Assembly: GCA_024280295.1 (NCBI GenBank)
Contig: JAJRQK010000048.1
Location: 1 to 60,298 of the forward strand
Source: Bacteroidota bacterium
GTDB lineage: Bacteria; Bacteroidota; Bacteroidia; Flavobacteriales_D; Crocinitomicaceae
Length of the DNA: 60,298 nucleotides
Reading direction: 5' to 3'
The notes beneath the pieces are model-generated. The model made no database searches. It was not told the DNA's origin and was given only the letters and a program-made list of their open reading frames with translations. Positions 55,701 to 60,298 of the stretch are shown piece after piece (position 1 is the stretch's first letter; every line of letters begins with the position of its first letter). The translations under genes were made by a program, and so were the position numbers.

Positions 55701-58700
55701 GACGCACCATGTAGCTCGCCATACCTTCGCGACAACCATACTTTTAGACGGTGGAATTGATTTAAAAACCGTAAGTTTTTTCATGGGCCATTCAAGTATT
55801 AAAAGTACCGAGGTGTATGGTAAGATCACTAGGAATAGGGCTATTGATGTTGTGAGAGAATTAAATTGTGTTTTATAGGTCTGATTTTGAACGCTAATGT
55901 TTAAATTTACACAGAACACTTTTAACTAAATTAGGTGTTCTGTGTGAAATTTAAACTATGTTTTTTTTAACTGAGCAAGACCCAAATTTTAGAATTAAAG
56001 GCTCTCGAGATCCTCTTGGGTTTCAACCTATATGGCAAGCATTAGGTAGAACAGTTATAAAGCATCTATCTACTGTTTCAAACAACATTAAAGACTTCCA
56101 AGTTCTTTCTTATGCTTGGTATTTCTATGATGATAGGGACCCAAAAGATTTTTTAAACTTCTTTTACAAATTTGAGCAAGCCTGTGGCTTTGCTCGGGGC
56201 GAGTATATTAAAGATGATGCGTTTAATGGTATTGACTTTGTAAGAAAAAACTTAGCTAAGGGTCTTTTTACTTTTAGCACACGTAATCAAGATACTCTTT
56301 TAAGTAACCAAAAGAGTTATGGTATCCACGGTAAATACAACCGTCCATTTTCAGAAATGAAAATAAAGGAACAGGATGACTTTAAATCTGTTATTGAAGG
56401 TGCGTTGAGATCTAAAGTACACTATCTTGAATTAGAAGGTAAAGTCAAAAGATTACTTGAAGAGGATATTGTTCGAATGGGTAAAGACGATATTAAGATT
56501 TTTGCAGATATACTTACAACTTTAAGTGAGGGAGAAAAAGAGTTTTTTCAGAAATTGATACTAAAAGTTGAAGGGAACCATGTTCAAAATGAATTGTTTG
56601 AATTACTCTATGAATTTCCAGCGTTAATTAATGTCGATTCGTTTAACCTATTCAGTTTTATTGACTCTGTAAGTGAAAAAAATATCACAGAACAACTTAA
56701 GCTTAACCTAACGGAGATAACAAACTCTGAACACGTTCTATTACCTTATGTTTACCTTTTCAAAACTATACAATCCTCTCCATTATGGACAGAAGAAGAG
56801 ATTACCAGTAAGGAAATATTTAACTCCTTTCCTAAATCAATGAATTATAGTTTTAGTAATCCTGTAATCGATCAATTGAACATTGATTTTGATAAGTCAC
56901 CTTATGAAATAGCTGTTGCTGCTGTGGATAGGAATAAAGATGTAAGTGATAGAAGGGGAAATGCAGCATGGATAAAAAAGGAATATAATAAGTTAATGGT
57001 TTGTTATGCTGATGGAGGAAGAGAAACTAATGAGTTTGATTCTGATGTTGCTTTTGAGCATAATTATTTTTTGCCGTCTTATATCTCAATGTATAAACAG
57101 ATAATGAGTTAAGATGAAAAAGTTTATACTAGCAGAAAAATTAAAAGAAGAAATAGGCGACCAAAGAATTCGGGCAGCAGTTTTTCACACATTTAATTTT
57201 GATCCTGAATTTTTTGAAAACTACTTGTTACCATTGTTTCTTCCAGATATACCTTTCGGAGAGAACAAAATTCAGAATACAATACTGTGGAAAAAGTATC
57301 AACAGGATTTACCGCCAGTTACTATTTATTGTGATTTCCACGCCAAGGCTCAGAAAGGAATTAATTTAGATTATGTAGTGAGACCAATTGACATTCCTAG
57401 ATATAATGGAATTAAACCCTGCTATCACCCTAAACATAGCTTTGTATTGTTGGAGGATTGGTCATTAATTGTATTGACAGGATCAAATAATCTAACAGAG
57501 GCTGGTTGGTGTAGTAATTTGGAAGGTGTCAATTTTTTTAAGCTGAAGAACAAGGAAGAGTATCCTAGAACATTTAAAGATGAACTTAAGTCTTTTAATA
57601 GAAAAATTAGACTTGAATTTTTCGATGAAGAATTTAATGATGAGGATTCTTTAAGTGAGGCAGACAATGTACTGGACTCTTTTTTTAGATCAACGGGTTA
57701 TACTGATGATAATGGGCCAATATTCTTTGATACCAGAAATAAAACGGCTTCTCATTTACAAACGTTTGCTCAACTTCTTGAATTCATAAAAGATGAGTTC
57801 AATGATGGTGAAGGATTTAGAAAAATAGAAATAATATCGCCATATTTTTCGCCAAGCACAACTCTGTTTAATGAGCTTAAAGATATTACAGAATGTAATG
57901 ATATTAGTTTTTCAATCCCTTTTGAGAATACTGACCTTGTTGGTATAGACAAAAAACTATTTGATGAAGTAACAGCGCTTGGTATGAAATGGAAAGCTAT
58001 TAAGGGAATGAATCATGTTAAAGGTTATCGTTTTAATCATTCTAAAATTTATCATGTACTAGGTAAGGATTCTACGTTTACAATTGTTGGCTCTGTTAAT
58101 TTTACTCAAATGGCATGGAAAGGAGTTAAAGCAGGAGGTAATTATGAATCAGCTATTGTTCATCAGTCTGAATCGGATGTCTATGAAGAATTATTGGAAA
58201 ATTACCCTCTTGAAAACCTTTCTTTTTCAGGTAATAAAGATGAAGAGAATCATGTTGATACACGGATTGATGCGTTTAACTTAGAGTTTGTAATTGATTG
58301 GAGAAAGAAGAAGTTAAAGGTTGTAAACAGGAATGAAAGAAAACAAAAAGGTTATATCGACTTTGGCAACTTACCTTCAGTATCTATCAATAAGAGTAAA
58401 GATATTTCTTTAAACGAGGAACAAGTGACTTTTCTGTCCAACACGCCATTGATTAAAGTGAAGCCTTCAAATCAGGACATCTATTTTTATTATTACCCTA
58501 TTCATAAAAATATTGAATCTAAGCCTCTTCCAGAGCATTTGAATTTGAATGATTCAGAACTACTCCAATTATGGATGGACCTCGATGAATCTAATAGCAA
58601 AGACTCAACACTTAGAATCATAGATAAATTTATTGATCGAATTACCGATGAGGCTGGAGATATTAAAGTTGAAGAACTAAATGGAACTAGTAGCACACTT

Positions 58701-60298
58701 AATTTAATGGCTACTCATTTAAGTGGACTAATTAAATTAAACAGAAAAATATTTTCCAAGAGTAATACTTTAAAAGGAGAGGTTGCAACGAGAAAGATTA
58801 GAGAGTATTATTTATTTACAAATAATGTTGACACGTTAATAGGTTACAGAAATCTATTGAAGAAAATGTCAGGTGATGGCAGACTCAATAATGGTTTCTA
58901 CTGGTTGTTACTTAATATCATTGATAGATTTTTCTATAAGCAGTTAACAAAGAGGAGATTTAATACGGAAATACCACGATCTCAAATAGACTCTGTACGA
59001 AAAGAAATAACTAAAGATATAAAGGAGTTAAGTAAATCACTTCAAAGCGATAAGCTTACCGAAAAACACATGAATTGGATTTTAAAAATGTTAGAGAATG
59101 ATCTTAAGTAGAGAGTCCGCTAAACATATTATCGATTTAAATCCATACAATTCTATTGATAAAGGAATTGCTGATCGTCAATTTGAGGTTATAGTCAAAG
59201 GGTTTAATTTTCTGATGCAGGAAGATTCGGATTTTCTTTATGTAGCTGATGAAGTTGGACTCGGTAAAACCTATGTTGCATTGGGCATCGCATCACTCCT
59301 GAGGCACTTTTCTTCATCTAATAGACAAAGTGTTTACAAAGACGTTATCATAGTTCCTAAACGAAATTTACAGTATAAATGGATAAAGGAAGCGAATAGC
59401 TTTATTTTAAATAATTATAAGCTCGAATGTAATATTGTTAAATCAGTTTTAGGATCTACTGTTGGTGATTGTTCTGATAGCAATATACATCACTATTTAG
59501 ACTTGTTTAATGAAGATTATCCTTCTTATGAAATTTATAGGAATTCATCTTTTAGTATTGCTACAACAGAAGACAAAAAATGGGAGCTAGATCTTGAAAA
59601 CAGATTACAAAGTGATGAATTGAAAACTATTTTCAAAGAAGCTAGAGGGATTTATAGAAAAGGCGCAGATAAGATTTATTTAAAACGTCTCTTTGCCTAT
59701 CTTTTAAATATTGAATTTCCTGAAATAGATTTATTAATTGTTGATGAAGCACATCATTATAAACATGGTGTCGGCAACGATGTTTCGTACAGAAATCAGG
59801 TGGTTTCTCGACTTATGGGAGTTCTTCAAGAGGAAGATGATGAACAAATATTTAGTCACTTTCCAGAGTTAAAATCAAGAATAAAAAAGAAAGCTAAGAA
59901 AGTAATTTTTCTCTCTGCAACTCCTATTGATAATGGGTTGTATGAATTGAAAAATCAATTAGACTGCTTTATACCAAGTCATAGATTTAAAAACTCTGAG
60001 AATATAAATGATGATGTAAAAGAAGCATTAAATACATTCATGATTCGTGGTTTAATGAATATAAAACTAGAACATGAAGAAGATAACAATGGAATTGTTA
60101 GCCGAAATATGTACAGACATGAACATAGAAATGGTAATGTTGTAAAGAAAATTGATGCTAAGCCTCAGTATATTGAAGATGATTTAGAATCTATGATTAT
60201 TGGACTTATGCAATTCAAGACTCTACAGCATTTTAATGAGTCAAATAATAAGAGTTTTGAAATAGGGATGTTAGCAGGGTTTGAAACTTTCAATTCAC

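Overview
The window reads as a chromosome segment of a low-GC Bacteroidota bacterium, most likely Flavobacteriales. A family such as Crocinitomicaceae would fit, but no marker here fixes the genus. The clues are type IX secretion genes (gldJ, porP/sprF, porU, porV), a cargo protein with a T9SS sorting domain, sparse Shine-Dalgarno sequences, -7 elements of the TAnnTTTG type, and sensor kinases of the Reg_prop/Y_Y_Y type.

Positions 1-31500 look like core chromosome. murF, gldJ and porP/sprF are on the minus strand, divergent from porU-porV-ispF on the plus strand. After them come a flotillin/NfeD pair, two thioesterases, an ECF sigma operon, tatA, a LytS/LytTR two-component pair, an MscS channel, YdcF-like, DUF2461 and DUF3606 proteins, a four-gene NarL-type signalling operon headed by a small conserved protein, a TlpA thioredoxin, an SGNH hydrolase, a methyltransferase and a T9SS cargo protein. 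The stretch ends at tRNA-Asp(GTC).

From 31578 to the right edge the content changes to an accessory island. It starts with a GC-rich near-copy of the tRNA 3' end, a possible worn attachment site. Next are an RNase HI-like protein that has lost all four catalytic acids, an XRE regulator with a visible candidate operator, and a DnaA/Hda-like ATPase with a damaged P-loop. A type I restriction-modification locus follows (extra short S, M, S, four embedded genes including a putative PD-(D/E)XK nuclease and a DUF3800 protein, then R and a YgjP metallopeptidase). After it lie a core-binding-like protein and a catalytic-only tyrosine recombinase separated by three hairpins, a ParB-like protein beside a C5-cytosine methyltransferase split into two reading frames, a divergent family-A-polymerase-like protein, an excisionase-like HTH protein and a full tyrosine integrase. 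The island continues off the window in an operon of an unknown 384-aa protein, a phospholipase D-like protein and an SF2 helicase, which looks like an antiphage cassette.

The best candidates for something new are the helicase/PLD cassette with its unknown first gene, the catalytically dead RNase H protein, the polymerase-like protein beside the split methyltransferase, and the hairpin cluster between the recombinase-like genes. All functional statements rest on motif recognition by eye; no database search was run.
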